Below are positions 8,225 through 16,978 of a DNA stretch of 39,735 bases, one piece after another. Positions within the stretch are counted from its first letter, which is position 1, and each line of letters opens with the position of its first letter. The notes under the pieces are model-generated. The model had not been told where the DNA came from, ran no database searches, and saw only the letters and a program-made list of their open reading frames with translations. Source of the DNA: Clostridia bacterium (GTDB taxonomy: Bacteria; Bacillota; Clostridia; Christensenellales; Borkfalkiaceae); NCBI GenBank assembly GCA_017407325.1, contig JAFQWV010000026.1, forward strand, positions 1 to 39,735, read 5' to 3'. The position numbers and the translations under genes were made by a program.

Positions 8225-8458
8225 ATGAAGATATTTGGTGAAAGAGTAAAACAAACTTTAAAAGAGCAGGGCATAACGCAAAAAAAGCTTGCAGAAAGTT
8301 TAAATATCAGAACTTCAACTTTATGCGAGTGGCTAAACGACCACAACGAACCGCCTATGCAAATTATAGTAGATATTGCGTGTGCGTTATGCGTATCTAC
8401 TGATTATTTGCTTGGTTTAAAAGATTACGATTTTATTTTAATATTCTTTTCTGCCTAA
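8225..8458 (+). CDS. Small XRE-family (Cro/cI-type) helix-turn-helix regulator
   Basis: A 77-residue protein that is almost entirely one HTH domain (residues 3-65: QKKLAESLNIRTSTLCEWLN recognition region). The family binds short dyads as dimers, and several dyads lie directly upstream, so autoregulation is likely. No Shine-Dalgarno sequence precedes the ATG and the predicted transcription start falls on it, suggesting a leaderless mRNA. The last residues after GLKDYDF look like read-through: the reading frame runs 21 bp into the convergent XRE gene. No effector domain is present. Confidence 0.85.
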   Translation: MKIFGERVKQTLKEQGITQKKLAESLNIRTSTLCEWLNDHNEPPMQIIVDIACALCVSTDYLLGLKDYDFILIFFSA

Positions 8459-8650
8459 TAATACGTCAATATCTTCGTTGAAATAGTCGGCGATTTTGCA
8501 AAGATAATCAAGGGTTATTTCTCTTTGGCAAAGTAAATATCTTGATATTGTTTGCTGTGGGATATCAACTTTCTTAGAAAATTCGCTTATACTCATATCG
8601 CCAATTAATTCTTTTAAGTTTTGAGAAAAATTAATCATATACTTGTTCAT
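8438..8650 (-). CDS. Small XRE-family helix-turn-helix regulator at the end of the met operon
   Basis: A 70-residue single-domain HTH protein (ISEFSKKVDIPQQTISRYL forms the helix-turn-helix). It begins only 2 nt after the metH stop and has no ribosome site of its own, so it is probably translated by coupling in the met transcript. Its C-terminus (DVLLGRKEY) resembles that of the convergent regulator (DYLLGLKDY), with which its 3' end overlaps by 21 bp. Whether it regulates the met genes cannot be told from sequence. Confidence 0.8.
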   Translation of the reverse strand: MNKYMINFSQNLKELIGDMSISEFSKKVDIPQQTISRYLLCQREITLDYLCKIADYFNEDIDVLLGRKEY

Positions 8651-8652
8651 AA

Positions 8653-11016
8653 TTAATTATTAAAGAATTTTTTAGCAATGTCAGCGCTTTGTTTAGCGTC
8701 TTTTGCAAAATAATCTGCACCGATTTTCAGTGCGTAATCTTCAGTTAATACTGCACCGCCAACCATAATTTTACAGTCGGAGTTTTGCTTGATAAGTTTT
8801 ATCGTTTCTTCCATACTCTTTACTGTTGTCGTCATTAACGCAGAAAGACCGACGAGTTTTATATTTTTTTCTAAAATAGTATCAAGTATTTTTTGTGGCT
8901 CGACGTCACGACCTAAATCAAAAATAGTATAGCCGTAATTTTCTAATACGACCTTAACGATATTTTTACCGATATCGTGAACGTCGCCTTTGACGGTGGC
9001 AAGAACTATTTGACCTTTTGACGCGCTTTTAGTTCCCGTCTTTGCAATATGCTCTTTAATAACTTCGAACGCGCTTTGGGCAGCAGTTGCAGAACTAAGC
9101 AGTTCAGGTAAGAATTTAACACCTTTTTCATAGTCAGAACCAACTTCGTCAAGCGCAGGAATAAGCTCGTTGTCGACGATATCAAGTGGGCTAAAAGTTT
9201 TTAAAAGGCTTTGCGCAATTTCTGCCGATTTTCCCTTAAGTCCCTGTATAACACAGTCTTTTAAGGTTTTTTCGGTTGATTGCGACTCAATTTTAGCTGC
9301 GCTTTCTTGAGTTTGTTTATATCTTGCGACGTAATTTTTGCAATTTTCATCTTTTGCCGTTAAGGCAAGGAAAGATAAAACTCGCGCCATCATTTCTTCG
9401 CTGTTAGGGTTAATAATTGCAAGGTCTAGTCCGCGAGATAGGGCAAGCGTTAAAAACGTTGCGTTGATATTTTCTCTGCAAGGAAGCCCAAAACTTACGT
9501 TTGAAACACCAAGCGCAGTTTTAACACCAAGTTTATTTTTAACCATTTCAAGCGCGTCAAGAGTAATAATAGCATTATCTTTATCTGCGCTTATAGTCAT
9601 AGTTAAAGTGTCGATATAAATATCTTTTTTAGCGATGCCGTAAGATAGGGCAGTGTTTACGATTTTTTCTGCAATTTTAAATCTATCTTCTGCTCTATTT
9701 GGTATTCCGTTTTCGTCTAAAGTTAAGCCGATAACAGACGCACCGTACTTTTTACATAGTGGCAATATGCTTTTTAACGATTTTTCTTCGCCGTTGACAG
9801 AATTAACGATAGGCGAGCCGTTGTAGTAGCGTAGTGCTTTTTCAAGCGCTTCACTAGAGCTTGAATCAAGTTGAAGTGGTAAATCAATAATACTTTGTAT
9901 ACTTTTAACAGTTTGAGTTAGTACTGTCGTTTCGTCAATTTCTGGGATACCGACGTTTACGTCTAAAATTTGCGCGCCAGCGTTCACTTGCTCGGTTGCT
10001 TGAGTTAGAATATAATCTAAATCATTTTCGCGAAGTGCTTGTTGAAAACGTTTTTTGCCGGTTGGATTAATTCTTTCACCAACGACTGCTACGCATTCAA
10101 TCTTTTCTATTTTAGTTGCCGAGCATATAATACTTGCGTTATTAGACGGTTTATCGCAAGGCTTTTTACCGTTTAATACTTTACAAGTTTTTTCAATATA
10201 TTCGGGAGTAGTTCCACAACAACCACCGACCATAATAACACCTAAACCCATGTATAAGTCGATTATCTTGGCAAAATCGTCGCTCGTTAAGTCATAACCC
10301 GAGCCGTCAGAGTGTGGAAGTCCTGCGTTTGGCTTGACGAAAACAGGGAAATTTTCAGGGGTGTAATCACACAAAGTTTTTGCAAGCGGTAAAATTTCCT
10401 TAGGTCCTAAACTGCAGTTAATACCTACTGCATCTGCGCCTAGTCCAACAGCGGTTTTAGCAAAGCTTTCAACTAATACGCCTGTAAAAGTTCTTCCGTT
10501 TTTTTCAAAAGACATTGAACACATTACGGGAAGATTACAATTTTCTTTTACAGCTAAAATTCCTGCTTTTAATTCGTAGAGGTCTGAAAAAGTCTCAAAA
10601 ACGATAAGGTCAGCGCCTTTAGAATAAGACACGATTTCTTTAAAATAAGAATACGCATCGTCAAAAGAAAGCGTGCCGCTCGGCTCTAATAATTCGCCAA
10701 GAGGTCCAATGTCGAGCGCGACGAGCGCGTTTTTGTTTGATGCAATACGCGCATTTTCGATAGACTTTTCCACGATTTCTTTAACGGTGTACTTTGAATT
10801 TTTTAATTTTAGTGCGTTTGCTCCAAAAGTGTTAGTATAGATAATTTCACTGCCAGCGTTTATATACTGCTTATGAATATCAATAATAATTTCTGGGTGG
10901 GTGATTGATAAAGCTTCGGGTATTTCACCAAGCTTTAGCCCTGCCTTTTGAAGCATAGTGCCCATAGCACCGTCAAGGATATGAAATTTTTTTCTTGAGA
11001 AAATGTTATCTGACAC
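8653..11016 (-). CDS. metH: Cobalamin-dependent methionine synthase, short form without reactivation domain
   Basis: Transfers the methyl group of 5-methyltetrahydrofolate to homocysteine through methylcobalamin. Domain order in 787 residues: homocysteine-binding barrel with the zinc cysteines C201, C266 and C267 (GGCCGT); pterin-binding barrel from about residue 305 (VVGERINPTG); then the cobalamin cap and B12-binding domain with D678-x-H680-x-x-G683 (DVHDIG), where H680 is the cobalt ligand. The protein ends at the B12 domain, whereas the roughly 1200-residue E. coli enzyme continues into an AdoMet-binding reactivation domain. That domain is encoded by the next gene upstream. The start is GTG at 11016, with an AAGAAGGA ribosome site; it overlaps the upstream gene by 11 nt. 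Confidence 0.95.
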   Translation of the reverse strand: MSDNIFSRKKFHILDGAMGTMLQKAGLKLGEIPEALSITHPEIIIDIHKQYINAGSEIIYTNTFGANALKLKNSKYTVKEIVEKSIENARIASNKNALVALDIGPLGELLEPSGTLSFDDAYSYFKEIVSYSKGADLIVFETFSDLYELKAGILAVKENCNLPVMCSMSFEKNGRTFTGVLVESFAKTAVGLGADAVGINCSLGPKEILPLAKTLCDYTPENFPVFVKPNAGLPHSDGSGYDLTSDDFAKIIDLYMGLGVIMVGGCCGTTPEYIEKTCKVLNGKKPCDKPSNNASIICSATKIEKIECVAVVGERINPTGKKRFQQALRENDLDYILTQATEQVNAGAQILDVNVGIPEIDETTVLTQTVKSIQSIIDLPLQLDSSSSEALEKALRYYNGSPIVNSVNGEEKSLKSILPLCKKYGASVIGLTLDENGIPNRAEDRFKIAEKIVNTALSYGIAKKDIYIDTLTMTISADKDNAIITLDALEMVKNKLGVKTALGVSNVSFGLPCRENINATFLTLALSRGLDLAIINPNSEEMMARVLSFLALTAKDENCKNYVARYKQTQESAAKIESQSTEKTLKDCVIQGLKGKSAEIAQSLLKTFSPLDIVDNELIPALDEVGSDYEKGVKFLPELLSSATAAQSAFEVIKEHIAKTGTKSASKGQIVLATVKGDVHDIGKNIVKVVLENYGYTIFDLGRDVEPQKILDTILEKNIKLVGLSALMTTTVKSMEETIKLIKQNSDCKIMVGGAVLTEDYALKIGADYFAKDAKQSADIAKKFFNN

Positions 11017-11671
11017 AAGTTTTTCCTTCTTTTCTTAATTTACAATCTAAATTTTTAACACAATGCTCGCAACCTGCGCGAAAGCCTTTTACAGGTGATT
11101 TTGAAACGCCCAAAACTACACAAATAGATTTTCTTGGCGACATAAGACCACTATTTGTAAGAGCAACACCAATTTTCCTATGTGCATCAAGAATTTTAAG
11201 TTGGAAGCTTAGGGTGGATAGTGGATAATCACCGTAACCCGATGCGTAGCTTGAAGTTAAATAAAGACCTTTTGAAAGGTATTCTTTTTTCAAATCTTCT
11301 TCAAAACTTTCGCTTATTTCTTCAATTAGTACACTTGATACGGCGTCGCAAACGACTTGATCTAAAACACTTTCAAATTGCATTTTTCTTATAAGTTTAT
11401 CAACTTCTGTGCCAAGTGTTACAGCAAAAAGAAGCACGCCGCAGCAACCTGATAAATGCTTTTTTATATCTTCGCCTAAGATAAGTTCGTCGGGGATATA
11501 GTCGCACGAAAAGGTTGTTGCCTTTGGCTTAGAAGCATCTAAAACTTTAGGTAGAACCTTATCAATAATTGCTAAAATATTATCGGGATTATTTTCGCCC
11601 TGAACGTATTTTAATACGCGGTCTTTATTTATATTTTTTGGTATAAGTAGGTCCATAAGTCGATTAATCAC
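11006..11671 (-). CDS. Stand-alone MetH reactivation-domain protein
   Basis: A 221-residue protein resembling the C-terminal AdoMet-binding activation domain of MetH. It probably performs reductive methylation of inactive cob(II)alamin on the short MetH encoded just downstream. Visible features are GVLLFAVTLG and SGYGDYPLSTLSFQLKIL, which correspond to the core of that domain, and a Cys-rich tail (C205, C208, C213 region). A comparable split is known from Thermotoga (TM0268/TM0269). The start is GTG at 11671, overlapping the metF stop by one base (TAGTG); no ribosome site is obvious, so coupling to metF is likely. Middle gene of metF - activation protein - metH. Confidence 0.85.
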   Translation of the reverse strand: MINRLMDLLIPKNINKDRVLKYVQGENNPDNILAIIDKVLPKVLDASKPKATTFSCDYIPDELILGEDIKKHLSGCCGVLLFAVTLGTEVDKLIRKMQFESVLDQVVCDAVSSVLIEEISESFEEDLKKEYLSKGLYLTSSYASGYGDYPLSTLSFQLKILDAHRKIGVALTNSGLMSPRKSICVVLGVSKSPVKGFRAGCEHCVKNLDCKLRKEGKTCVR

Positions 11672-12534
11672 TATTTTAATAAATCGGAAATGCCGTTAAT
11701 TACGCGTTTTGCCACTTCAAAATTGTTCATAGCGTATAGGTGAATGCCGTCAACGCCACTTTCAATAAGATCGCGAATTTGGGATACGGCGTAATCAATA
11801 CCGGCATCAAATAAACTCTTTTCATCGTTTTGAAAGCGAGAAATCATTTTCGTAAAATCGCTTGGCATACTTGCGCTTGAAAGTTTAATAGTACGCTCGA
11901 TTTGACTTGCTCTGACGATAGGCATAATACCTGCTGAAATTGGGCGGGATAGTCCCACTTTTCTTGCGCGATTTAAGAAACGGTAGAAAATGTTATTATC
12001 GAAAAACAGTTGAGTAAAGAAATGGTCGCAACCAGCGTTTTGTTTAAGAACAAGTGCTTCAACGTCCTTTTTAGGGGTTGCGCTTTCTGGGTGACCTTCC
12101 GGATAGCAAGCACCAGAAATAAAAAAGTCGCCACGTTCTTTAAAGAAGGTAACTAAATCACTTGCGTGTTTAAAAGTTTTACTAAGCGGTCTAAACGGAC
12201 TTTCGTCGCCACGAAGGGCTAAAACGTTTTCAATCTTTTTATCTTTAAGATTTTGAACGATTTTTTCCATATCGTCTTTTTCCGAGCCCATACAAACGAC
12301 GTGTGCGACCGACTCAACAGATAAGTCGTTTTTCAAAAAAGAAGCAATGTCGCTTGAAGCGACTCCTCCTGAAGAACCCCCAGCCCCGTAAGTCACGCTT
12401 ATGAAATCGGGATTTAGGGTTTTCATATTTCTCAAAACGCTTTGCATTTTTTCATAAGATGAAATTTCTTTAGGTGGAAAGCATTCGATAGATAAAACAA
12501 CTTCTTTTTGGTTAAATAAAGTGCCGAGTTTCAT
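11671..12534 (-). CDS. metF: 5,10-methylenetetrahydrofolate reductase
   Basis: Reduces methylene-THF to methyl-THF, the methyl donor used by the downstream MetH. A 287-residue single-domain flavoprotein of normal bacterial length. Hallmarks are SIECFPPK (E17, the acid position), SVTYGAGG, LALRGD and FTQLFFD. First gene of the operon; it has a clear ribosome site (AAGGAG) and a promoter 33-60 nt upstream. The leader is only about 25 nt, too short for a SAM or cobalamin riboswitch. It is divergent from a glycosyltransferase gene across a 220-bp gap. Confidence 0.95.
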   Translation of the reverse strand: MKLGTLFNQKEVVLSIECFPPKEISSYEKMQSVLRNMKTLNPDFISVTYGAGGSSGGVASSDIASFLKNDLSVESVAHVVCMGSEKDDMEKIVQNLKDKKIENVLALRGDESPFRPLSKTFKHASDLVTFFKERGDFFISGACYPEGHPESATPKKDVEALVLKQNAGCDHFFTQLFFDNNIFYRFLNRARKVGLSRPISAGIMPIVRASQIERTIKLSSASMPSDFTKMISRFQNDEKSLFDAGIDYAVSQIRDLIESGVDGIHLYAMNNFEVAKRVINGISDLLK

Positions 12535-12566
12535 AAAAAGCGACTCCTTAAACTAATGATAAACTG

Positions 12567-12595
12567 ATTTTAACACATTTATCGCAATTTTACAA
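12567..12595 (-). promoter_or_regulatory. Promoter of the metF operon
   Basis: Minus strand: -35 TTGTAA (12595-12590), 17 bp, -10 TAAAAT (12572-12567) preceded by TGT. The boxes are identical to those of the P-type ATPase promoter. Confidence 0.65.
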
Positions 12596-12619
12596 CGCAA
12601 TAAGCACTTTTTAAAAAAA

Positions 12620-12638
12620 TTTATCTTATAAAGATAAA
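12620..12638. promoter_or_regulatory. Inverted repeat in the metF/glycosyltransferase gap
   Basis: Perfect 8-bp arms TTTATCTT / AAGATAAA with a 3-base centre, between the two divergent promoters. Possible operator; the protein is unknown. Confidence 0.45.
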
Positions 12639-12646
12639 ATAACAGA

Positions 12647-12688
12647 GTTTTAGAAGTTATTTTTACCGTTTTAGAAGTTATTTTTACC
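12647..12688 (+). repeat. Two perfect tandem 21-bp repeats
   Basis: Two identical, directly adjacent 21-bp copies (core TTTTAGAAGTTATTTTTACC) at 12647-12667 and 12668-12688. They end 8 bp before the -35 of the glycosyltransferase promoter. The 21-bp period (two helical turns) would put bound proteins on the same DNA face. Confidence 0.8.
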
Positions 12689-12695
12689 TTTTCTA

Positions 12696-12724
12696 TTGAT
12701 TTATATGTAAAAATATGTTAAAAT
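12696..12724 (+). promoter_or_regulatory. Promoter of the glycosyltransferase gene
   Basis: -35 TTGATT (12696-12701), 17 bp, -10 TAAAAT (12719-12724) within TGTTAAAAT. Confidence 0.6.
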
Positions 12725-12754
12725 GACTGAGTTAAGATATTTTAGGGGAACGAA

Positions 12755-14323
12755 ATGAAAGACAAATTTCAAAAAATTAAGCCTTACGTGTTTGAAACTC
12801 TTTTTTACGTAGCTGTTTTTCTTTTTAGTGTATTAAGCTATATAATTTTTACACCACTTTACGGGGGAAACGAACATATAGGAAGGGGCGAGCCTGCAAA
12901 ATGCTTTGCGATAATTTTTCTTGCAATTTTGGCGCTTATCACTTTTTTGCTTTACAAAAACAAAAAACTCACGCGCGAGAGAATTATTTTCATTCTCATT
13001 TTGGCAGGTTATGCAATACGACTTGGTTATATTCTTTATACCGAAGGCGTAGCGCGTCAATACGATACATGGGGTGACGTAGGGCATTTTGGCTATGCTA
13101 AAACGTTACTTTTAACAGGAAAATTGCCGACGTCTAACGAATATCAATTTTATCATCCACCACTTAACGCGTTTATTCAATCTCAGTTTATGGCGTTTTT
13201 CGAAGATGTTTTTACCTTCGTTAATTCTCATATGCTTTGGCTTACGTCAAATAAGGGACTTGAGTTAACGCTTGAAAGCTATTACAGTGCTTGTCAGACG
13301 CTATCAATAACTTATATAACCATGCTTACGGTTATAAGCTGTAAAATTTTTAAGCGATTAAATATTAGTGGAACTTGTGGACTTGTCGGATTGATTTTTA
13401 TTATCTTTTTTCCAAGATTAAATCAATTTTCAGGTCAACTTAACAACGACGTTTTATGTCTGTTGTTTACCGTTTTATCTGTATATTGGGCTATAAAATT
13501 CTACCAAAACCAAAATTATTTAAACATCGTAGTTTTGGCATTATCAATAGGCTTTGGCTTGATGTGTAAGCTAAACGGTGCTGTAATATGTTTGCCTATA
13601 GCGCTGTTATTTATCATTATTTTTGTAAAACGCATTATTTCTAAGGATAAAAAAGAAATAATAGATATCATAATCAAGTATGGCTTATTCTTATTTATTT
13701 GCGCACCGATAGGGCTTTGGTTTCAGGTCTACGCAAAAATAAGATTTGACCAAAACTTAGGTTACGTATTCCCGTATCTTAATGACGAGCTATCAACAAG
13801 TGGTGTGTCATTCTTTAGAAGATTTTTCATACCGTCGTTTAAAACGGTATTTGAAAAGCCGTTTGCAAACGCGTGGGAAGATTATAACCTTATCGACTAT
13901 ATGACGAAATCATCAATGTTCGGCGAGTTCTCGTATTGGAACGGAACGGCGTTTGCGTTTGTTGCTGTAATTTTGAATTACTTATTCCAAATTTTCTTTA
14001 TAATAAGTTTAGTGTTCTGGTTTTTCCACCGCTATTTTGAACAAAAGAAAATATTTGATTTACCTGTAATAATATTGTTATCAACGCTTGTAACGATAAT
14101 CGGTGCACAGATTTACTTCTATATAAAAATGCCATACGGTTGTACAATGGACTTTAGATACGTCGTTGCAGTAGTCGTTGCGTACGGTGGTATGACGGGC
14201 GTTATGATAAGCGATGCAAAAGAGACTCGTCTATTAGGGTTTAAAACAATTTCCAACTGCTTATCGTTCTTTGCAGTTGCACTTGTAGTTTGTACGTCAA
14301 TTTTCTATTTAGTGTGCATATAA
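12755..14323 (+). CDS. GT-C membrane glycosyltransferase (GT39/ArnT-like)
   Basis: A polytopic 522-residue membrane protein with about 11-12 helices and the layout of GT-C enzymes that transfer sugars from polyprenyl-phosphate donors. After the first helices comes a large extracytoplasmic loop with RQYDTWGD (101-108) and FYHPPLNAF, where GT39-like enzymes keep the catalytic acidic residue and the His-Pro-Pro segment. The acceptor (protein, lipid or teichoic-type polymer) cannot be read from sequence. It starts at the first ATG after GGGGAACGAA and has its own promoter with two tandem 21-bp repeats upstream. The NSS transporter follows 44 nt downstream, possibly in the same transcript. Confidence 0.75.
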   Translation: MKDKFQKIKPYVFETLFYVAVFLFSVLSYIIFTPLYGGNEHIGRGEPAKCFAIIFLAILALITFLLYKNKKLTRERIIFILILAGYAIRLGYILYTEGVARQYDTWGDVGHFGYAKTLLLTGKLPTSNEYQFYHPPLNAFIQSQFMAFFEDVFTFVNSHMLWLTSNKGLELTLESYYSACQTLSITYITMLTVISCKIFKRLNISGTCGLVGLIFIIFFPRLNQFSGQLNNDVLCLLFTVLSVYWAIKFYQNQNYLNIVVLALSIGFGLMCKLNGAVICLPIALLFIIIFVKRIISKDKKEIIDIIIKYGLFLFICAPIGLWFQVYAKIRFDQNLGYVFPYLNDELSTSGVSFFRRFFIPSFKTVFEKPFANAWEDYNLIDYMTKSSMFGEFSYWNGTAFAFVAVILNYLFQIFFIISLVFWFFHRYFEQKKIFDLPVIILLSTLVTIIGAQIYFYIKMPYGCTMDFRYVVAVVVAYGGMTGVMISDAKETRLLGFKTISNCLSFFAVALVVCTSIFYLVCI

Positions 14324-14367
14324 GACGCTTATTAAATGATTTTAGATAAAAATTAAGGAGAATATAG

Positions 14368-15957
14368 ATGGAAAATATTGAAAAGCGTGGTTCGTGGTCA
14401 TCGCGTGCAACCTTTATCTTAGCAGCGGTTGGATCTGCCGTAGGACTAGGTAATGCGTGGCGTTTCCCGGGGCTTGCTGCAAAACACGGTGGTGGTGCTT
14501 TTATACTCGTATACGTCCTTGCTATGGTGGTATTCGGCGTTCCACTACTAATGATGGAAATTGCTATCGGTAGAAAAATGAGAAGTGGTGCACCCGGCTC
14601 GCTTAGGGGGCTGAATAAAAAATTCGAGCCGATTGGTTGGTCGGCAACCGTAAACGCATTTTTTATTGCAACTTACTACGCAGTGGTTTTTGCTTGGGTT
14701 ATTTTGATGGCAATATCAAGTTTCAGATTTGCAGGAATTGGTACGGCAGAAGGAGCAAAAACACTTTGGTCTGATTTAATTATGGCTTCAATCAATATGA
14801 CGGAAATTGAATTTACCTTAGACGGATTTGATAGAATTTCGACTTTGGTGTTTGTGTGCTTGTTGATTGCTTGGGGGCTTATCTATTGGTGTATTCGTAA
14901 CGGCGCGCACAGCGTTGGTAAAGTCGTTAAGTATACGGTGTTTTTACCTGTTATCTGTCTTGCGATTATGGCGATAAAGGGCGTGACGATGCCAAATGCG
15001 ATGCTCGGTATAAAGAAAATGTTCGTGCCTGAGTTTAGCGCATTAAGCGATCCGAAGCTTTGGACTGACGCGTTTGGACAAGTATTCTACTCGCTGTCCG
15101 TTATGATGGCGATAATGTTTGCTTACGGCTCTTTCTTAGACGAAAAATCTAACGTTGCAACAGATAGTTTAATTATTGCTTTTAGCGACTTAGGGATAAG
15201 CTTGCTTGCAGGAATCGTAATGTTTTCTACGATGGCAGGAACGGGAAATCTCGATATGATGAACCCGTCTGGTATTGCAACTGCGTTTATTTTCTATCCA
15301 CAAGCAATCGTGAATTTGTCGTCTATAGGTTGGTTAAACGCAATTTTCGCGTTCGTGTTCTATTTCTGTTTGTGTACGCTGGCGATAGATTCGGCGTTCT
15401 CAATAATAGAAGGCGTATCGACGGCGTTTAGCGATAAGTTCGGTACAAAGCGCCGTACAACGACGATTGTTATCTGTATACTTGCGGGATTAATTTCGTT
15501 GATATATATAACGGGCTCTGGACCTGCGTTACTTGATATAGTTGACAACTGGTGTAACAATTACAACTTAATTATAATTGGTATACTCGAGTGTGTGGCA
15601 ATCGGATGGTGCTTTAAATTAGGTAAGGTTTTAGACGAAGTAAACAAAAATACTAAGAAATTTAAAATGCCTAAATGGTGGTTCTATACGTCAATTAAGT
15701 TTATCGCACCTATTATGCTTTCTGTAATGGTTGTATGGAATTTAGTTTCACTCTTTACAAGTGGTGGTATATACGGCAAATATTATAATATTTGGTCTAA
15801 CTTAATTTGTGGTTGGCTTATGACTGCTATCGTATTTGCAAGTGGATTTATTATTCATTTTATATGTAAAAAGAAAAAAATAGGCGAAGATAAAGAAGAA
15901 AAAACTTGGGATAATAAAGCCGAAGAAAAAGAAGAATTAAAAACTGAAAACGAATAA
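14368..15957 (+). CDS. NSS-family Na+-dependent transporter (SLC6/LeuT type)
   Basis: Sodium-coupled importer of amino acids or related amines; 529 residues with about 12 helices. The diagnostic first helix carries GNAWRFP (28-34), with the unwound, ion-binding region and the extracellular-gate Arg (R32). GAPGSLRGL and the later SFFIE-like segments fit the family. The C-terminal tail is highly charged (EKTWDNKAEEKEELKTENE) and cytoplasmic. The ribosome site AAGGAG lies 7-8 nt before the ATG. It ends at a strong terminator. A second, shorter NSS transporter is at 21024. Confidence 0.92.
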   Translation: MENIEKRGSWSSRATFILAAVGSAVGLGNAWRFPGLAAKHGGGAFILVYVLAMVVFGVPLLMMEIAIGRKMRSGAPGSLRGLNKKFEPIGWSATVNAFFIATYYAVVFAWVILMAISSFRFAGIGTAEGAKTLWSDLIMASINMTEIEFTLDGFDRISTLVFVCLLIAWGLIYWCIRNGAHSVGKVVKYTVFLPVICLAIMAIKGVTMPNAMLGIKKMFVPEFSALSDPKLWTDAFGQVFYSLSVMMAIMFAYGSFLDEKSNVATDSLIIAFSDLGISLLAGIVMFSTMAGTGNLDMMNPSGIATAFIFYPQAIVNLSSIGWLNAIFAFVFYFCLCTLAIDSAFSIIEGVSTAFSDKFGTKRRTTTIVICILAGLISLIYITGSGPALLDIVDNWCNNYNLIIIGILECVAIGWCFKLGKVLDEVNKNTKKFKMPKWWFYTSIKFIAPIMLSVMVVWNLVSLFTSGGIYGKYYNIWSNLICGWLMTAIVFASGFIIHFICKKKKIGEDKEEKTWDNKAEEKEELKTENE

Positions 15958-15964
15958 AAAGTAA

Positions 15965-15999
15965 CCCCAGCAAGCGAATGCTTGCTGGGGTGTTTTTTA
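15965..15999 (+). terminator. Intrinsic terminator after the NSS transporter
   Basis: 11-bp stem CCCCAGCAAGC / GCTTGCTGGGG with loop GAAT, then TGTTTTTTA. It is the most GC-rich hairpin in the window. Confidence 0.92.
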
Positions 16000-16026
16000 T
16001 CATTAAACTATTTTATCATTAAACTA
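15997..16026. repeat. Short tandem duplication at the end of the antiporter gene
   Basis: Two copies of about 15 bp (TTATCATTAAACTA core), the second covering the last codons and stop of the CaCA antiporter gene. Probably a slippage duplication. Confidence 0.6.
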
Positions 16027-16978
16027 ATAATAAATAAGTGAAATATCCTGCGTAAGATAATAGCATTAATATACCTGTAATTCTACCGATTTTTTTGTTT
16101 ATTAAACAAGGCACAAACAGTAAAATAGTTGCTCCGAGCGCGATTAACGCGTCAATTCTGAATTTTGCATCAAACGGAACAGTCGTGACGATTGAAGATA
16201 TTCCTACGACTAATAAAAGGTTAAAAATACAACTTCCGACGATATTGCCAATAGCGATATCAGCATTTTTCTTAATCGCCGCCGTAACTGAAGTGAAAAG
16301 TTCTGGAAGTGAAGTTCCGAGTGCGATTACCGTAAGTCCGATTACGCGTTCGCTGATATTCATTTTTCTTGCTAAAAAAGTTGCTGAATCTATTGTGAAA
16401 TCACTGCCAATAATTATCGCCGCAAGACCGAGTATTGCAAAAATTATTGCTTTTATAAGAGAGTTTTTCTTTTCGCTTTCGTCACTATTTTCAAGCTCGT
16501 TTTCACTATCACTTCTAAGATTTTTCTTAGTAGCGACAAACAGATACACTAGATATGCAATAAAGCAAGTGGTAATTATAATTCCGTCAATTAAAGTTAT
16601 TTTACCGTCAAGTCCGAGTAAAAATACTAAAACAGTTGCGCCGATTGTGACGGGGATATCAACAATAACGGTTTCTTTTGAAACAGCTAAAGAAGTGATA
16701 ACCGAGCAAATACCAAGTATTATCAAAATGTTTATTAGGTTGCTACCAACGACGTTGCCGATAGTAATATCGGCGCTTCCTTTTAAGGCAGAGCTGATAC
16801 TTACGGCTGTTTCAGGCGCGCTCGTTCCCATTGCAACGATTGTAAGGCCTATAACGATTTGTGGAATTTTTAATTTTGTTGCAATACCACTAGCGCCGTC
16901 AACAAACCAATCTGCACCCTTGGTAAGCAGAACGAAACCTAAAATCAACAGTAAAATTTGTCCAATTATATCCCACAT
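16019..16978 (-). CDS. CaCA-family Na+/Ca2+ antiporter (YrbG-like)
   Basis: A 319-residue, roughly ten-helix cation exchanger made of two inverted homologous halves. Each half carries an alpha-repeat: GTSAPE (51-56) with GNVVGSN (74-80), and GTSLPE with GNIVGSC in the second half. The glutamates of these motifs bind the cation. A hydrophilic loop rich in Glu, Ser and Asn (about 150-172) separates the halves. The ATG at 16978 has a TAGGA ribosome site. It may share calcium handling with the P-type ATPase at the left edge, but that is inference. Confidence 0.93.
   Translation of the reverse strand: MWDIIGQILLLILGFVLLTKGADWFVDGASGIATKLKIPQIVIGLTIVAMGTSAPETAVSISSALKGSADITIGNVVGSNLINILIILGICSVITSLAVSKETVIVDIPVTIGATVLVFLLGLDGKITLIDGIIITTCFIAYLVYLFVATKKNLRSDSENELENSDESEKKNSLIKAIIFAILGLAAIIIGSDFTIDSATFLARKMNISERVIGLTVIALGTSLPELFTSVTAAIKKNADIAIGNIVGSCIFNLLLVVGISSIVTTVPFDAKFRIDALIALGATILLFVPCLINKKIGRITGILMLLSYAGYFTYLLLV

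Noticed and set aside
8225..8650. The two XRE genes as a toxin-antitoxin pair
   Set aside because: Both are DNA-binding regulators, convergent rather than in one operon, and neither has a toxin fold.
12535..12570. A SAM or cobalamin riboswitch before metF
   Set aside because: The promoter leaves a leader of only about 25 nt, too short for either.
12647..12688. A CRISPR array from the 21-bp repeats
   Set aside because: Only two copies, directly adjacent with no spacers, and no cas genes.
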